Translations under genes and position numbers: made by a program
Origin: an uncultured Acetatifactor sp.
GTDB taxonomy: Bacteria; Bacillota; Clostridia; Lachnospirales; Lachnospiraceae
NCBI GenBank assembly: GCA_947586055.1
Contig: CANPXL010000001.1
Location: 62,001 to 126,000, forward strand
Length of the DNA stretch: 64,000 nt
Direction: 5' to 3'
In this document: one piece after another, positions 37,326-46,366 of the stretch
Position numbering within the stretch: position 1 is the first letter of the stretch
Layout: the number at the start of each line of letters is the position of its first letter
The notes under the pieces: model-generated
Told to the model about the DNA's origin: nothing
Database searches by the model: none
The model's input: only the letters and a program-made list of their open reading frames with translations

Positions 37326-37354
37326 TTGACGAGACGCAGGAGGGAAAATATGAT
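37326..37354 (+). promoter_or_regulatory. Promoter of the propeller-like lipoprotein gene
   Basis: TTGACG (37326-37331), 17-base spacer, TATGAT (37349-37354), 32 bases before the ATG. The same bases also hold AGGAGGG and a five-codon ATG ATG AAG GTA AAG TAA frame, which may be a chance overlap. Confidence 0.5.
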
Positions 37355-37385
37355 GAAGGTAAAGTAAAAAAGGGGGAAAAGCAAT

Positions 37386-38549
37386 ATGGAAGGAATCGGC
37401 AGGAAGCAGATATTGGTCTTTGGGGCGGCGCTTATGCTCTTTGCGGGTTGTTCTTCGCAGGAGGAAAAGAATGTCAACGTCCGGCAGCTCAATCAGAATC
37501 CCTTGGACAGATCCGAAGCTTCTGCACTGGTCCTGGAAAAGGAGCCGGTGGAGGATGAGGATCTGCTGAAGGAAATTTTCTCGATGAACGGCGGGGAAGA
37601 GGACAAAATAAATTATGAGGAAATAGGCGAAAGCACGGGCAACGGAAAGGATTTTTTTTATACCAAAAGCTGTTCCGAGAAGATGGACGAGTTCTCCTCA
37701 TACCTGAATCAGGTATACCGATATGATCCGGAGCAGGGTCAGAGCGAGCTGTTGTATGAGACGAAGGAAGCGATCTGGTTAAATGAGCTTACGGCGGCTG
37801 CCGACAGCATCTTCTGGGTAGAGTATCTTCCCGGTGAAGACGGAAATTTCGTTTATCATGTGATGCGGCTCGATCTGGACACCGGCGACACGGAATGTAT
37901 TGCCGTCAGGGAGGATTCGCAGGAAATATGCCTGTCGGGATCGGATGCGTATGTGACGTGGTACGACCTGTCGCTGAAAGACGATTCGGTAATCATAACG
38001 GTCTATGACGTCGAAAAGCAGGAATTTCTGTCCATAGAGGACAATGCCCGGCTTGCCGCGCCCTATGGAAGGCTGGATATTGTGGAGGGTGGAATTACTT
38101 ATTTTTCGGAGGACGAATCCGGAAATCTGTACATTAACCGGTATGACCTGGTCTCGAAAGAGAAGGAGTCCCTTCTGCTGGGCGCTCAGAAGGACTATGA
38201 CAAACGGGCGGGCTGTTTCTCCGATTCCCGGTATATCGGATGGTATGAGCGGGACGACTGGGGCCCTTATTATCTGTATCATATTGAGAGCGGAACATTG
38301 TATCGAATGGAGCCGCCGGAGGGAATGAACGTTTTTGCTGCAACGATTTCAGCAGGTCGCTTTTATGTTTTGAGTTCCACGGAACATGCGCTTTATGTCT
38401 GTGATCCTGTTTCCGGGGAGACCCTGTATCAGAAGCTTCCGCAGGACTGCACCGGCCTGAGATTTTATCCATGGCAGGACGGCGGTCTTGTCCTGAACGC
38501 GCACGCGAAAGGAAAGGATATTTTATTTTCCGTTGGGGAGGGAGAATAA
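37386..38549 (+). CDS. Lipoprotein with propeller-like repeats
   Basis: 387 residues. Lipobox LFAGC with Cys22 anchors it outside the membrane. The mature part is acidic and made of repeated beta units of the form '(I/V)YRYDP..GQ', 'RLDLDTG', 'NRYDLVSK', 'YLYHIESG', typical of DUF5050/TolB-like beta propellers. No catalytic motif is seen. It resembles the N-terminal halves of the lipoproteins at 3300 and 29439 in style, but without the solute-binding half. It sits after the glycosyltransferase and before rplS and has its own promoter. Confidence 0.72.
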   Translation: MEGIGRKQILVFGAALMLFAGCSSQEEKNVNVRQLNQNPLDRSEASALVLEKEPVEDEDLLKEIFSMNGGEEDKINYEEIGESTGNGKDFFYTKSCSEKMDEFSSYLNQVYRYDPEQGQSELLYETKEAIWLNELTAAADSIFWVEYLPGEDGNFVYHVMRLDLDTGDTECIAVREDSQEICLSGSDAYVTWYDLSLKDDSVIITVYDVEKQEFLSIEDNARLAAPYGRLDIVEGGITYFSEDESGNLYINRYDLVSKEKESLLLGAQKDYDKRAGCFSDSRYIGWYERDDWGPYYLYHIESGTLYRMEPPEGMNVFAATISAGRFYVLSSTEHALYVCDPVSGETLYQKLPQDCTGLRFYPWQDGGLVLNAHAKGKDILFSVGEGE

Positions 38550-38562
38550 ACCGAAAAAAAGC

Positions 38563-38591
38563 TTGCATTTCATGCGGCGATATGGTAGAAT
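38563..38591 (+). promoter_or_regulatory. Promoter of rplS
   Basis: TTGCAT (38563-38568), 17-base spacer, TAGAAT (38586-38591), giving a leader of about 100 bases. Such leaders before rplS can hold the L19 autoregulatory RNA in Bacillota; the fold was not tested here. Confidence 0.75.
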
Positions 38592-38699
38592 CTGAATGTT
38601 GCTGAAAACGAGATGGTCCTCTGGTACCGATGGAATTTATGAGACATACCCATACGACGTATTAAGAACATCCAATTTTAAGTAAAAAGGAGGTTTACG

Positions 38700-39047
38700 A
38701 TGAGTGACATCATCAGGGAAATCGAGGCGGAACAGCGGAAGGAAAAGGTAGATGATTTTGCTGTCGGCGATACCGTCAGGGTTTACGGTAAGATCAAAGA
38801 GGGAAACCGCGAGAGGATTCAGGTATTCGAGGGCGTTGTGTTAAAGCGCCAGGGCGGCAGCAGCAGGGAGACCTTCACCGTGAGAAAGAACTCCAACGGA
38901 ATCGGCGTTGAAAAGACATGGCCCCTGCATTCCCCCAATGTGGAGAAGGTGGAGATCGTCAGAAAAGGTAAGGTCAGACGTGCAAAGCTGAATTACCTGA
39001 GAGACCGTGTCGGCAAGAAGGCAAAGATAAAAGAACTGGTGAAGTAA
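38700..39047 (+). CDS. rplS: Large-subunit ribosomal protein bL19
   Basis: 115 residues with the FxVGDTVRV opening, [13 protein letters not shown] and the end FPLHSPxVExVxV-like [15 protein letters not shown]19 sits at the 30S-50S interface. AAGGAGG precedes the ATG. The gene has been separated from trmD by the glycosyltransferase and lipoprotein genes, an insertion into an otherwise conserved cluster. Confidence 0.97.
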   Translation: MSDIIREIEAEQRKEKVDDFAVGDTVRVYGKIKEGNRERIQVFEGVVLKRQGGSSRETFTVRKNSNGIGVEKTWPLHSPNVEKVEIVRKGKVRRAKLNYLRDRVGKKAKIKELVK

Positions 39048-39060
39048 GAAAAGGAACAAA

Positions 39061-39092
39061 AGGGCAGTTACAGATGTAATTGTCCTTTTTTG
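39061..39092 (+). terminator. Rho-independent terminator after rplS
   Basis: Stem AGGGCAGTTA (39061-39070) pairs with TAATTGTCCT (39077-39086), followed by a run of T. The T-run touches the next promoter. Confidence 0.88.
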
Positions 39093-39121
39093 TTTTCAAC
39101 TTCCAAATAATATGCTATACT
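39093..39121 (+). promoter_or_regulatory. Promoter placing the transcript start at the lepB ATG
   Basis: TTTTCA (39093-39098), 17-base spacer, TATACT (39116-39121). The expected transcript start is about 39128, the A of the lepB ATG, so the mRNA may be leaderless; no ribosome site is visible. Confidence 0.6.
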
Positions 39122-39127
39122 GAATGT

Positions 39128-39706
39128 ATGGCAAAAATAAAAGAATTAAGTTTTTACAGAAAAAAGAAAAAAATCAGTTCCGCCGTCGTCAGGGAAGTTT
39201 TCAGCTGGTTCATCGGGATTGTTGCCGCGGTCTTTATCGCGGGGGTTCTGGTCTATTTTATGGGGATGACGACGAACGTCGTGGGAATTTCCATGGAACC
39301 TACGCTGTACAATGAACAGAAAATCTATATCAACCGTTTCCTGTATGTGATCTCTTCGCCGCACAGAGGGGACGTGGTGGTGTTTCTGCCAAACGGCAAC
39401 GAAAACGCCCATTACTATGTAAAACGCGTTGTCGCGGTGCCGGGCGACAGGGTTATGGTGAAGGACGGGGCGTTTTACGTAAACGGTCTGGAAAGCCCGT
39501 GGGTGACGGAGTGGATTTCGGACGCGGGGATCGCGGAAAATGAACTGACGCTGGGCAGCGGAGAATATTTCTGTATCGGAGATAATCCCGGAAACAGCGA
39601 AGACAGCCGCTCCGCCAACATAGGACCGGTACAGGAATCCGATATTATAGGGAAGGTCTGGTTCCGCGCTTCCTGCGAGGAACTTGGACTGGGGTTTGTG
39701 AAATGA
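39128..39706 (+). CDS. lepB: Signal peptidase I (first copy)
   Basis: 192 residues. Removes signal peptides on the outer face of the membrane. One N-terminal span (about 26-46), catalytic Ser55 in GISMEPTL and Lys99 in YYVKRVVAVPGD, and the GDNPGNSEDSR box are present. The start ATG at 39128 is only seven bases after the -10 box and lacks a ribosome site, pointing to leaderless translation. Its stop overlaps the rbgA start (ATGA). A second signal peptidase follows rbgA. Confidence 0.93.
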   Translation: MAKIKELSFYRKKKKISSAVVREVFSWFIGIVAAVFIAGVLVYFMGMTTNVVGISMEPTLYNEQKIYINRFLYVISSPHRGDVVVFLPNGNENAHYYVKRVVAVPGDRVMVKDGAFYVNGLESPWVTEWISDAGIAENELTLGSGEYFCIGDNPGNSEDSRSANIGPVQESDIIGKVWFRASCEELGLGFVK

Positions 39707-40581
39707 GGACGGAAACAGAAGAAAAAGAGGGAAAAAACAGAAACAGCTATCACTGGTACCCGGGACACATGACGAAGGCGGTTCGCCAGATGCAGGAGAA
39801 CATGAGCCTTATCGATCTTGTCCTGGAGCTTGTGGACGCAAGGATCCCGCAGAGCAGCCGCAATCCCGATATCGACAGACTGGGAGCCGGGAAGTCCAGA
39901 ATCGTGCTTCTGAACAAGACGGATCTTGCGGATCCCGAATACAACGGACAGTGGGTTTCTTTCTTCCGGGGAAAGGGCATCTCGGTTCTGGAGATCAACT
40001 CAAAGACCGGCGCCGGTCTGAAAGCGCTGAACGGTCTGGTGCAGGAGGTGTGCAGCGAAAAGATTAAGCGCGACAGAAGCCGCGGGATCGTGAACCGGCC
40101 GGTTCGCGCCATGGTGGCGGGCATTCCGAATGTGGGGAAATCTACCCTGATTAATTCTCTGGCGGGCAGGGCCTGCACCAGGACGGGGAACAAGCCGGGA
40201 GTGACAAAGGGGAAGCAATGGATCAGGCTGAACAAGAGTCTGGAACTTCTGGATACGCCGGGGATTCTATGGCCGAGATTTGAGGATGCTGCGGCGGGGA
40301 TGAAGCTGGCGTTTATCGGCTCCATGAATGATGAGATCATTCCCGTGGAGGAACTGGCGCTTGATCTGCTGGCCATTCTGAAAGAACAGTATCCGGACTC
40401 CGTGAAGAAACGTTACCAGGTTGACTGGGGAGACGGCGTGACGGAAACGCTGGAAGCGATCGCGAGAAGCAGAGGATGTCTTATCAGGGGGGAAAATCTG
40501 GATCTGAGGAAGGCGGCAGGAATCCTGTTAGACGATTTCCGCGCCGGAAGGCTGGGCAGAATGACGCTGGAGCGGCCTTGA
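39703..40581 (+). CDS. rbgA: Ribosome biogenesis GTPase RbgA (YlqF)
   Basis: 292 residues. Circularly permuted GTPase needed for late 50S assembly. The order is G4 (LLNKTDL, about 72), G1 (GIPNVGKST, about 139) and G3 (DTPGILWP, about 180), and the N-terminal WYPGHMTKA motif is diagnostic. It is translationally coupled to lepB upstream and lies 38 bases before the second signal peptidase. Confidence 0.97.
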   Translation: MRTETEEKEGKNRNSYHWYPGHMTKAVRQMQENMSLIDLVLELVDARIPQSSRNPDIDRLGAGKSRIVLLNKTDLADPEYNGQWVSFFRGKGISVLEINSKTGAGLKALNGLVQEVCSEKIKRDRSRGIVNRPVRAMVAGIPNVGKSTLINSLAGRACTRTGNKPGVTKGKQWIRLNKSLELLDTPGILWPRFEDAAAGMKLAFIGSMNDEIIPVEELALDLLAILKEQYPDSVKKRYQVDWGDGVTETLEAIARSRGCLIRGENLDLRKAAGILLDDFRAGRLGRMTLERP

Positions 40582-40619
40582 AGCGTTATTTCGTCCGGAA
40601 GGGGAAAGGGTGGTGTGCA

Positions 40620-41189
40620 ATGAACAGAAAAAAGCTGAAGGATATCATCAATGTGCTTCTGTATCTGCTGGGAGTGCTTTGCCTGACCTATTTTGTGATT
40701 ACTTTCGTGGGACAGAGGACCAGAGTGGAAGGCGATTCCATGAACGAGACGCTCTACGAGGGAGACAATCTGATCGTGGATAAGATCACCTATCGGTTTC
40801 GGGATCCGGAACGGTTTGAAGTCATCGTATTTCCCTGCCCTTATGAAAGGAGCATGTTTTTTATCAAGCGGATCATCGGGCTGCCCGGAGAAACCGTACA
40901 GATCGATGAAAAGGGAAACATCCATATCAACGGAGAGATCCTGCAGGAACATTACGGGAAAGAGATCATTTCTCCGGAGCATGCGGGCGTCGCTGCAAAT
41001 CCGGTCACCCTTGGGCCGGACGAATACTTTGTCATGGGTGACAACCGCAACAACAGCAACGACAGCCGGTTTGCGATCGTGGGCAATATCAAAAAAGAGG
41101 ATATCATAGGGCGGGTAGTGCTGCGCATCTGGCCCCTGTCCCGTTTTGGATCGATAGACGACCGGAAAGAAGCGGTGGCAAAAAACTGA
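40620..41189 (+). CDS. lepB: Signal peptidase I (second copy)
   Basis: 189 residues. One N-terminal span (about 9-29), catalytic Ser40 in EGDSMNETL, Lys83 in FFIKRIIGLPGE, and the MGDNRNNSNDSR box. It is closer to the usual family consensus than the first copy and may be the general enzyme. Start 40620 is preferred; the longer frame from 40476 lies within rbgA. Confidence 0.94.
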   Translation: MNRKKLKDIINVLLYLLGVLCLTYFVITFVGQRTRVEGDSMNETLYEGDNLIVDKITYRFRDPERFEVIVFPCPYERSMFFIKRIIGLPGETVQIDEKGNIHINGEILQEHYGKEIISPEHAGVAANPVTLGPDEYFVMGDNRNNSNDSRFAIVGNIKKEDIIGRVVLRIWPLSRFGSIDDRKEAVAKN

Positions 41190-41204
41190 TTTCAGGAGAG
41201 AAGC

Positions 41205-41978
41205 ATGGGCGGTTTAGAGGGAATCGGAGAGATACGGGAAAGATTTCAGGCAGCTTGTGAAGATGAGCTGCCTGAATTGATTGCGGCTTACGCGAAGGAC
41301 GAGAGAGCCGGGGTCGTCAAAATACGGGAGAGGGCCGAAAGGCGGCTGCAGGCGCTTGCGCGGGAGCGGGAGCGCATCGAAAAGCTGAGAGTTTACGAAG
41401 AGCAGTACGGGGAATGCGAGTATATCTGCGGCATCGACGAGGCGGGCAGGGGGCCGCTGGCCGGGCCTGTCGTGGCGGGAGCCGTCATTCTGCCGAAGGG
41501 ATGCAGGATTCTGTATATAAACGATTCCAAGCAGCTGTCCGAAAAAAAGAGAGAGGAGCTTTATCAGGTGATACAGGACAGGGCGCTGGCCTGCGGCGTC
41601 GGATACGCAACGCCGGAGAGGATCGACCGGATCAATATTCTGCAGGCCACCTACGAGGCCATGCGGGACGCCGTCGCACAGCTTTCCCCTCAGCCTGATA
41701 TTCTGCTGAACGACGCCGTGACCATTCCGGGCGTTTCCATCCGGCAGGTTCCCATTATCAAGGGAGACGCAAAGAGCATCACCATCGGGGCGGCCAGCAT
41801 TGTGGCGAAGGTAGTGAGGGACCGTCTGATGAAGGAATACGACAGGGTCTTTCCGGAGTACGGTTTCGCGGAAAACAAGGGTTACGGCAGCGCGGCTCAT
41901 ATTCAGGCTCTGAAAAAATACGGCCCTACGCCGATACATCGGAGAAGCTTCATCAAAAACTTTGTGGGCGCACAGTAA
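41205..41978 (+). CDS. rnhB: Ribonuclease HII
   Basis: 257 residues. Cuts RNA in DNA-RNA hybrids and removes misincorporated ribonucleotides. The active site starts at Asp78-Glu79 in IDEAGRGPLAGPV, with NDSKQLSEKKRE and the C-terminal HRRSF. About 70 residues before the catalytic core form a charged helical extension, as in Bacillus RNase HII. TTCAGGAGAG precedes the ATG. Confidence 0.97.
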   Translation: MGGLEGIGEIRERFQAACEDELPELIAAYAKDERAGVVKIRERAERRLQALARERERIEKLRVYEEQYGECEYICGIDEAGRGPLAGPVVAGAVILPKGCRILYINDSKQLSEKKREELYQVIQDRALACGVGYATPERIDRINILQATYEAMRDAVAQLSPQPDILLNDAVTIPGVSIRQVPIIKGDAKSITIGAASIVAKVVRDRLMKEYDRVFPEYGFAENKGYGSAAHIQALKKYGPTPIHRRSFIKNFVGAQ

Positions 41979-42012
41979 AAAGCGCCGCGGCAGTGCCGCT
42001 GAAGGCGGCGGA

Positions 42013-43917
42013 ATGAGAGGGTACATGAAATTAAGAATGCCATGGGGAAGCGCAGAGTGGGCGGGATCCGCCGCCGGCAGTAAAAAAACGGGCGGCAATG
42101 TCCGGACGTCCGGGACCCCGGGATGGAGCTCAAACTCCGTCATAAACAGACAGATCCGTTCTCTGGTGCCCGGTCAGACTCTGCGGGGAGAGATTCTTTC
42201 CCGGAACGGAAGCGATGTTCAGATCAGGCTTTCCGACGATATGGTGCTGCAGGCCAAGATAGATCAGAATATGAATCTGGAAGTGGGAAAGAGCATGACA
42301 TTTGAGGTCAGGAACAACGGAAGCGCGCTGACCTTAAGCCCGCTGTTTGAGAACATGTCGGCGGATGTGAATGTCCTGAAGGCCCTGGATATGGCCGGAC
42401 TTCCGGTGAATGACGTCTCCGTCTCCATGACGTCAAAGCTGATGGAAGCCGGACTTCCGGTGGACCGAAGCTCTCTCCAGCAGGTTTACCGGGAGACGGT
42501 TTCCTATCCTCAGGCGGATGTCGCCGATATTGTGGCGCTTCACAAACTGGGCCTTCCGGTGAACGAGACTAACGTAAATCAGATGACGTCCTACCGGAAT
42601 CTGACGCATCAGCTTCTGGGCGGAATGGAGAATATATTGGAAACTTTGCCCGCGGCGCTGGAAAGCATGGCGGAAGAAGGCAGCCTTTCGGGACTTGCCG
42701 GGCTGTATGGAGAATTGTTTGAACTGGCGCAGGAGGGAGCGGAAGAAGGAGGAACGCCGTCTCTTGGAGAAAACGCGGCGGCAGACGAAAATTCCATGGC
42801 GCCGTCCGGGGATGCGCCCGTTCCGGCCGGTGAGACGAATGCGGCGGACGCGGGACCGGCGATACAGAAAGCGCCGGATGGATCCATGCCGATGCCCGCC
42901 GGATGGGGAAATGCGCCCGGAGCCGCCCTTTTCCCGGAAGTGTTGTCCGGTCCGGAAGAGGGCGAGGGAGCAGTCCCGGCGCAGGGGATACCGGCCGACG
43001 GGACGGCGGAAGGAGCAACGGCCGGCCCGACGGTCATGCTGTCTTCGGAAAGCGGGACGGAGTCGATTTCGTACGAATTGCGGCAGACTGTTTCAGAACA
43101 GCTTCTCTCCGTGCTGTCGGATCTTTCTCTGGATGGAGAGGAAGCCCGGCAGCTTGCGGAACAGATCCGACAGTTCGGACAGGGAAATGCAGGGGCGGAA
43201 GACTTTTTTAAGACGATGGGGAAACTGCTGCAGGAGGCCCGGACCGTGGAGGGCGGGATCCAGAATCTTCACCGCGTTTTTTCTCAGGACGCGTTCCGGA
43301 ACCTGCTTTCACAGACGTTAAAGCAAAACTGGACGATCCGTCCCGAGGAACTGACCCAGAACGGAAAGGTGGAGGAACTTTACCGGCGGATGGACCGGCA
43401 GCTGAAGAGCCTTTCCCATGCGCTGGAGACCGGCGTGGGGACGGACAGCGCGGCATTTCGGGCGGTTACGTCCATGACGCAGAATATCGACTTTTTAAAC
43501 CAGCTGAACCAGCTTTACGCCTATGTACAGCTCCCTCTGCATCTGAGGCAGGGGGACGCACAGGGGGAGCTTTACGTTTACGCCAATAAGAAAAATCTGG
43601 CTCAGAACGACGGAAAAATCAGCGCGCTGCTTCATCTGGACATGGAGCATCTCGGCCCCGTGGACGTCTATGTGATGATGGAACAGACAAAGGTCAGCAC
43701 GCGTTTTTATGTGCGGGATGATGAGATGCTTGATTTTCTGGCGGCTCATATGCATATCCTGACGCAGCGTCTGGCAGAGCGCGGATACGACTGCAGTTTT
43801 TCCATGACGGTTCGTGAGGAAGGGCAGGACGAGGTGAAAAACAGCGGGATCGGTCCTGTTCTGGATCAGGAAAAAGGCGTGCTTGTGACGCATTATGCCT
43901 TTGACGTAAGAACATGA
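42013..43917 (+). CDS. FliK-like protein next to rnhB (YlqG-type)
   Basis: About 634 residues. An N-terminal third (about 45-230) contains two matching units (ALDMAGLPVNDVSVSM and ALHKLGLPVNETNVNQM), followed by a low-complexity Ala/Gly/Pro/Glu region (about 245-350). The C-terminal 110 residues look like the FliK hook-length control C-domain (LDMEHLGPVDVYVMME; RLAERGYDCSF). The equivalent place in B. subtilis holds ylqG, followed by ylqH, as here. No flagellar gene is nearby, so the job is unknown. Start could be 42013 or 42025; neither has a strong site, and 41962 lies inside rnhB. Confidence 0.7.
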   Translation: MRGYMKLRMPWGSAEWAGSAAGSKKTGGNVRTSGTPGWSSNSVINRQIRSLVPGQTLRGEILSRNGSDVQIRLSDDMVLQAKIDQNMNLEVGKSMTFEVRNNGSALTLSPLFENMSADVNVLKALDMAGLPVNDVSVSMTSKLMEAGLPVDRSSLQQVYRETVSYPQADVADIVALHKLGLPVNETNVNQMTSYRNLTHQLLGGMENILETLPAALESMAEEGSLSGLAGLYGELFELAQEGAEEGGTPSLGENAAADENSMAPSGDAPVPAGETNAADAGPAIQKAPDGSMPMPAGWGNAPGAALFPEVLSGPEEGEGAVPAQGIPADGTAEGATAGPTVMLSSESGTESISYELRQTVSEQLLSVLSDLSLDGEEARQLAEQIRQFGQGNAGAEDFFKTMGKLLQEARTVEGGIQNLHRVFSQDAFRNLLSQTLKQNWTIRPEELTQNGKVEELYRRMDRQLKSLSHALETGVGTDSAAFRAVTSMTQNIDFLNQLNQLYAYVQLPLHLRQGDAQGELYVYANKKNLAQNDGKISALLHLDMEHLGPVDVYVMMEQTKVSTRFYVRDDEMLDFLAAHMHILTQRLAERGYDCSFSMTVREEGQDEVKNSGIGPVLDQEKGVLVTHYAFDVRT

Positions 43918-43936
43918 GGAAGGAACGGGACGGGGT

Positions 43937-44227
43937 ATGAGCGGAAAAGAAAAGGAAAACAAGATAAAACAGGCCATTGCGCTGGAATATGATCCTTCCG
44001 ATCAGGCGCCCAGAGTGGTTGCCAGCGGCCGCGGGATCCTGGCGGAGAAGATTATCGAAAAGGCCAGGGAGAGCGACGTCCCCATTCATCGGGACGACAA
44101 GCTGGCGGATACGCTTTCCCGGCTGGAGATCGGCGAGATGATTCCGCCGGAGCTGTATGAGGTTGTGGCGGAGATCCTGATATTTGTGGATTCCATGGAT
44201 AAGATTAAAAGCAAGATGAAGGGGTAG
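43937..44227 (+). CDS. FlhB C-terminal-domain-like protein (YlqH-type)
   Basis: 96 residues, resembling only the cytoplasmic tail of FlhB/YscU type III export switch proteins (AIALEYDP..APRVVASGRG; AEKIIEKARESDVPIHRDD; ELYEVVAEILIFV). The autocleavage NPTH motif is missing (YDPSDQAP instead), and there is no membrane part. It follows the FliK-like gene by 19 bases; in flagella FliK talks to the FlhB tail, so the pair may be a retained interacting module. Function outside flagella is unknown. Confidence 0.85.
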   Translation: MSGKEKENKIKQAIALEYDPSDQAPRVVASGRGILAEKIIEKARESDVPIHRDDKLADTLSRLEIGEMIPPELYEVVAEILIFVDSMDKIKSKMKG

Positions 44228-44230
44228 CCT

Positions 44231-44608
44231 TTGAACAAAAGAGCGGCGGGAGCGGAAAGAGAGCGTCAGGCTTCGGAATATCTGGAGCGAAACGGCATGA
44301 AAATATCTGAACGGAATTTCAGGTGCCGGCAGGGGGAAGTCGATCTGATCGGCTGGCATCAGGGATACCTTGTGTTTGTGGAGGTAAAATACCGCAGAGA
44401 CGGGCGGAAGGGATATGCGCTGGAGGCTGTGGACGGGGAAAAACAGAAACGGATCTGCAGGACGGCGGATTTCTACCGCTACAGCCGCGGATACGGGGAC
44501 GATGTCGGCGTGCGATACGATGTGGTGGCCATTCAGGGGGAAGAGGTCTGCTGGATCAAAAACGCTTTTCCGCACAGATCCCGGGGCGGCGGAAATTTTG
44601 CTTTCTGA
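44231..44608 (+). CDS. yraN: UPF0102 nuclease-fold protein YraN
   Basis: 125 residues. The restriction-endonuclease-like core is visible: RNFRCRQGEVDLIGWHQGYLVFVEVKYR contains the Asp and ExK residues of this fold. Start is TTG at 44231, three bases after the previous stop, with AAGGGG upstream. Family function is not settled; it is usually near rnhB. Confidence 0.9.
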   Translation: MNKRAAGAERERQASEYLERNGMKISERNFRCRQGEVDLIGWHQGYLVFVEVKYRRDGRKGYALEAVDGEKQKRICRTADFYRYSRGYGDDVGVRYDVVAIQGEEVCWIKNAFPHRSRGGGNFAF

Positions 44609-44667
44609 GACCGGACAGCGGCGGAAAGCGAAGCGGCGGGGCCGGAGAGAAAGAAGAGAGGGAAGCA

Positions 44668-45615
44668 ATGGAACGGATCGAGCGTGATCTCAGGAAGGCG
44701 GGGGAAGTGCTCCGGCAGAATGGCGCCGTTCTTTCGTCGAAAGAAGAACTGGAATATCTGACTTTTCCGTCTCTGGAGGAGACGGGGATCATAGATCACC
44801 TTATTACGACCAGAACGGGCGGCGTAAGCAAGGGAGAGTTTTCTTCCATGAATGTTGGGCTGCTCAGGGGGGACAGGGAAGAAGACGTCAGGGAAAATTT
44901 CCGGCGGATCGGCGAGGTTATGGGCTGTGGGACGGAGGATATGGTTCTGGCCCGTCAGACCCACACCACCAATATCCGTCATGTAACGGCCGCGGACAGG
45001 GGAAAAGGGATCGCGAGACCGTTTGACTATCAGGATGTAGACGGCCTGATCACGGACGAACCCGGACTGGTTCTTGTGACGACATTTGCGGACTGCGTGC
45101 CGCTTATTCTGGTGGATCCTGTCCGCAGGGCGGTGGGATCCGCCCATTCCGGCTGGCGGGGAACCGTCGGAAGGATGGGGGAATGTATGGTGCGGGCGAT
45201 GGAGGATGCCTTTGGATCCAGACCGGAGGATCTTCTGGCCGCCGTCGGGCCCTCTATCTGTCAGGCCTGCTACGAAGTGGGCGAAGAGGTGGCCGAAAAG
45301 TTTGCCGGCGCAGACAGAGGGACGGAAGCAATCAGACGGGAACTGAGCCGCAGCGGCCGTTTCAGGAGCGGAAGGGACGGGGAGGCGCCGAGGGTATTAA
45401 ACCCCGGCAAACAGCCGGGAAAATATCAGCTGGATCTCTGGCTGGCGAATTACCTGATCCTGAGACAGGCGGGAATCCCGGGCGAGAGAATTGCGGTCAC
45501 GGATATCTGCACCTGCCATAACAGCTCATATCTGTTTTCCCATCGTGCCAGCGGAGGGAAAAGGGGAGCGATGGGCGTTTTTGTCGCGCTGCGGGGAAAA
45601 CGGGTAGGAGAATGA
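44668..45615 (+). CDS. pgeF: Peptidoglycan editing factor / laccase-domain protein
   Basis: 315 residues, COG1496. The metal-binding histidines and cysteine of the family are visible: RQTHTTNI, TFADCVPL, GSAHSGWRGT. E. coli PgeF removes wrongly inserted L-Ser from peptidoglycan precursors; other members oxidise phenols or have been assigned purine activities. Start 44668 has GAGGGAAG upstream; the longer frame from 44323 overlaps yraN. Confidence 0.92.
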   Translation: MERIERDLRKAGEVLRQNGAVLSSKEELEYLTFPSLEETGIIDHLITTRTGGVSKGEFSSMNVGLLRGDREEDVRENFRRIGEVMGCGTEDMVLARQTHTTNIRHVTAADRGKGIARPFDYQDVDGLITDEPGLVLVTTFADCVPLILVDPVRRAVGSAHSGWRGTVGRMGECMVRAMEDAFGSRPEDLLAAVGPSICQACYEVGEEVAEKFAGADRGTEAIRRELSRSGRFRSGRDGEAPRVLNPGKQPGKYQLDLWLANYLILRQAGIPGERIAVTDICTCHNSSYLFSHRASGGKRGAMGVFVALRGKRVGE

Positions 45616-45651
45616 ACAGCCTGCGGACGGCGGAAAGGAAAAGAGGAAATC

Positions 45652-46344
45652 ATGGCGAATATACTGGTTTGTGACGACGACAGAGAGATCGTGGATGCCA
45701 TAGAGATTTACTTGAGTCAGGACGGATATCATATCTTTAAGGCGTATGACGGGGCGCAGGCCATTGACTTGCTGAAGCGGGAGGAAATCCATCTTCTGAT
45801 CATGGATATCATGATGCCGAAGCTGGACGGCATCAGGGCGACGCTGAAGATCAGGGAATACAGCAGCATTCCCATCATCATTCTGAGCGCCCGTTCCGAG
45901 GACACGGACAAGATCCTGGGACTGAACATCGGCGCCGACGATTATATCACAAAGCCTTTTAATCCCCTGGAGCTGGCGGCAAGAGTAAAATCAAACCTGC
46001 GCCGTTACACTTCTCTGGGAAGCCTGAACGCGGAGAGCAAGTCCGTCTATCAGGCGGGCGGCCTTATGATAAACGATGAAACGAAACAGGTCACCGTTGA
46101 CGGCGAGAACGTTAAGCTGACACCCATCGAGTACAATATTCTGCTGCTTTTGATGAAAAATCAGGGCAGGGTCTTCTCCATCGATCAGATTTATGAAAAT
46201 ATCTGGAATGAGGAAGCCGTAGGGGCTGACAATACGGTCGCGGTCCACATCCGGCACATACGGGAAAAGATCGAGATCAATCCAAGAGAGCCCAGATACC
46301 TGAAGGTGGTCTGGGGCGTGGGGTACAAGATAGACAGACAGTAG
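45652..46344 (+). CDS. OmpR/PhoB-family response regulator
   Basis: 230 residues. Receiver with Asp8-Asp9-Asp10 pocket and phospho-acceptor Asp52 in MDIMMPKLDG; C-terminal winged helix (LTPIEYNILLLLMKN; VHIRHIREKIE). Pairs with the histidine kinase 22 bases downstream. The VanR/YycF-like sequence suggests a cell-envelope stimulus, but the signal is not known. AAGAGGAAA precedes the ATG. Confidence 0.95.
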   Translation: MANILVCDDDREIVDAIEIYLSQDGYHIFKAYDGAQAIDLLKREEIHLLIMDIMMPKLDGIRATLKIREYSSIPIIILSARSEDTDKILGLNIGADDYITKPFNPLELAARVKSNLRRYTSLGSLNAESKSVYQAGGLMINDETKQVTVDGENVKLTPIEYNILLLLMKNQGRVFSIDQIYENIWNEEAVGADNTVAVHIRHIREKIEINPREPRYLKVVWGVGYKIDRQ

Positions 46345-46366
46345 GGAACGGAGGCGGCTTCGGAAG

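Noticed and set aside
37341..37366. Five-codon leader peptide before the 37386 lipoprotein
   Set aside because: Its ribosome site falls inside the promoter spacer, so it would not be on the transcript.
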